Source: Thermococcus sp.
GTDB taxonomy: Archaea; Methanobacteriota_B; Thermococci; Thermococcales; Thermococcaceae
DNA length: 21,017 nucleotides
NCBI GenBank assembly: GCA_026987155.1
Contig: JALSNG010000003.1
Span: 1-21,017 of the forward strand
Direction of reading: 5' to 3'
Below, in pieces: positions 20,510-21,017 of the stretch (its first letter is position 1; the number at the start of each line of letters is the position of its first letter). Under the pieces are notes generated by a model. It was given only the letters and a program-made list of their open reading frames with translations, did no database searches and was not told the origin of the DNA. The translations under genes were made by a program, and so were the position numbers.

Positions 20510-21017
20510 GCGGGGTTCCGTTATACCCTACATAACGGCCGGAGATCCAAATACCGAGGCCACACTGGAGTTCCTCCGGGGAGTGGCAGATTATGCTGGT
20601 GCAGTAGAACTCGGCGTGCCCTTCAGCGACCCAATGGCCGACGGGAAAACGATCCAGGAATCCCACGAGAGGGCTCTGCGAAACGGATTCAAACTGAAGA
20701 TGCTATTCCCCCTCGTGAGAGCATTCAAAAAGGATTACGAGATCCCACTCGTGCTCATGACTTACTACAATCCAGTATACAGAACGGGAATCAGGGAATT
20801 CCTCGGGGAGGCGAAGTCGAGCGGCGTTGATGGGGTACTCGTGGTTGACCTTCCAGTTAGCCACGCCGGGGGGTTCCTTGACGTTGCAAAGGAGGAGGGA
20901 ATCAAGACGGTTTTCCTCGCGGCACCCAACACTCCAGATGGAAGGCTCTCCGAGATATGCAGGGCCTCCACGGGATTCGTTTATTTGATCTCGCTCTACG
21001 GTACAACTGGTGCGAGG
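20502..21017 (+). CDS. trpA: tryptophan synthase alpha subunit (3' end outside window)
   Basis: TrpA cleaves indole-3-glycerol phosphate to indole and glyceraldehyde 3-phosphate; the indole is channelled to TrpB. The first 172 residues are present out of about 245-250. Catalytic Glu36 and Asp47 lie in AVELGVPFSDPMADGKT, the family signature, preceded by IPYITAGDPN. Further barrel blocks are VLMTYYNPVYR, GVDGVLVVDLP and FLAAPNTPDGR, and the sequence breaks off in LYGTTGAR, where the phosphate loop begins. ATG 20502 has AAGGTGAG at 20489-20496. The frame is open to the right edge. Confidence 0.95.
   Translation, partial: MFERGSVIPYITAGDPNTEATLEFLRGVADYAGAVELGVPFSDPMADGKTIQESHERALRNGFKLKMLFPLVRAFKKDYEIPLVLMTYYNPVYRTGIREFLGEAKSSGVDGVLVVDLPVSHAGGFLDVAKEEGIKTVFLAAPNTPDGRLSEICRASTGFVYLISLYGTTGAR

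Noticed and set aside
1..21017. CRISPR arrays, insertion sequences, tRNA or rRNA genes
   Set aside because: No regularly spaced repeats, transposase motifs, terminal inverted repeats or tRNA-like cloverleaf sequence were seen by eye.

Overview
The window looks like a hyperthermophilic archaeon of the order Thermococcales, most likely Thermococcus. The reasons are: a moderately GC-rich genome with very tight operons joined by ATGA/GTGA overlaps; Shine-Dalgarno sites of the GGAGGTG(A) type with GTG and TTG starts; short BRE/TATA promoters with short 5' leaders; a free methionyl-tRNA synthetase beta subunit; a short HisG plus HisZ pair; and the gene order trpCDEGFBA. No rRNA, tRNA, CRISPR array or insertion sequence was seen.

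Layout. 1-686: the C-terminal end of a TldD/PmbA-type protein, then a small membrane protein. 655-2145: a short nitrilase-family amidohydrolase, the MetG beta subunit and a small Cys-dependent protein tyrosine phosphatase. 2146-2360: the his control region. 2361-9979: a complete histidine operon, hisZ-hisG-hisD-(small ORF)-hisB-hisH-hisA-hisF-hisIE-hisC-hisN, all on the plus strand. Its last gene is a HAD hydrolase that probably supplies histidinol-phosphate phosphatase. 9950-14184 (minus): carB and carA, with carB overlapping the tail of hisN by 30 bp in convergent orientation. 14185-14425: the car leader region. 14426-15097 (minus): an ACT-domain protein, probably a regulator. 15098-15220: a compact divergent promoter region with two palindromes. 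15221-21017: the tryptophan operon trpC-D-E-G-F-B-A, with trpA cut off by the window edge.

The genes form an amino-acid and carbamoyl-phosphate block. The his and trp pathways both draw on PRPP (HisG/HisZ, TrpD) and on glutamine amidotransfer (HisH, TrpG, CarA). The HisF-HisH reaction also releases the purine precursor AICAR.

The least expected element is in front of hisZ. A 27-codon ORF with a good Shine-Dalgarno site ends ...Cys-His-His-His-Leu-Phe-stop. Its start region is perfectly complementary to the stretch that contains the first His codon, and a second hairpin that can hide the hisZ Shine-Dalgarno begins 2 nt after its stop codon. This resembles a histidine leader-peptide switch, which I do not know to be described in archaea. 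The trp and car control regions also carry structure worth checking: a TGGACA-N4-TGTCCA palindrome, a TGM-like palindrome, a small overlapping ORF containing Trp, and a 30-nt pure pyrimidine tract in the car leader.
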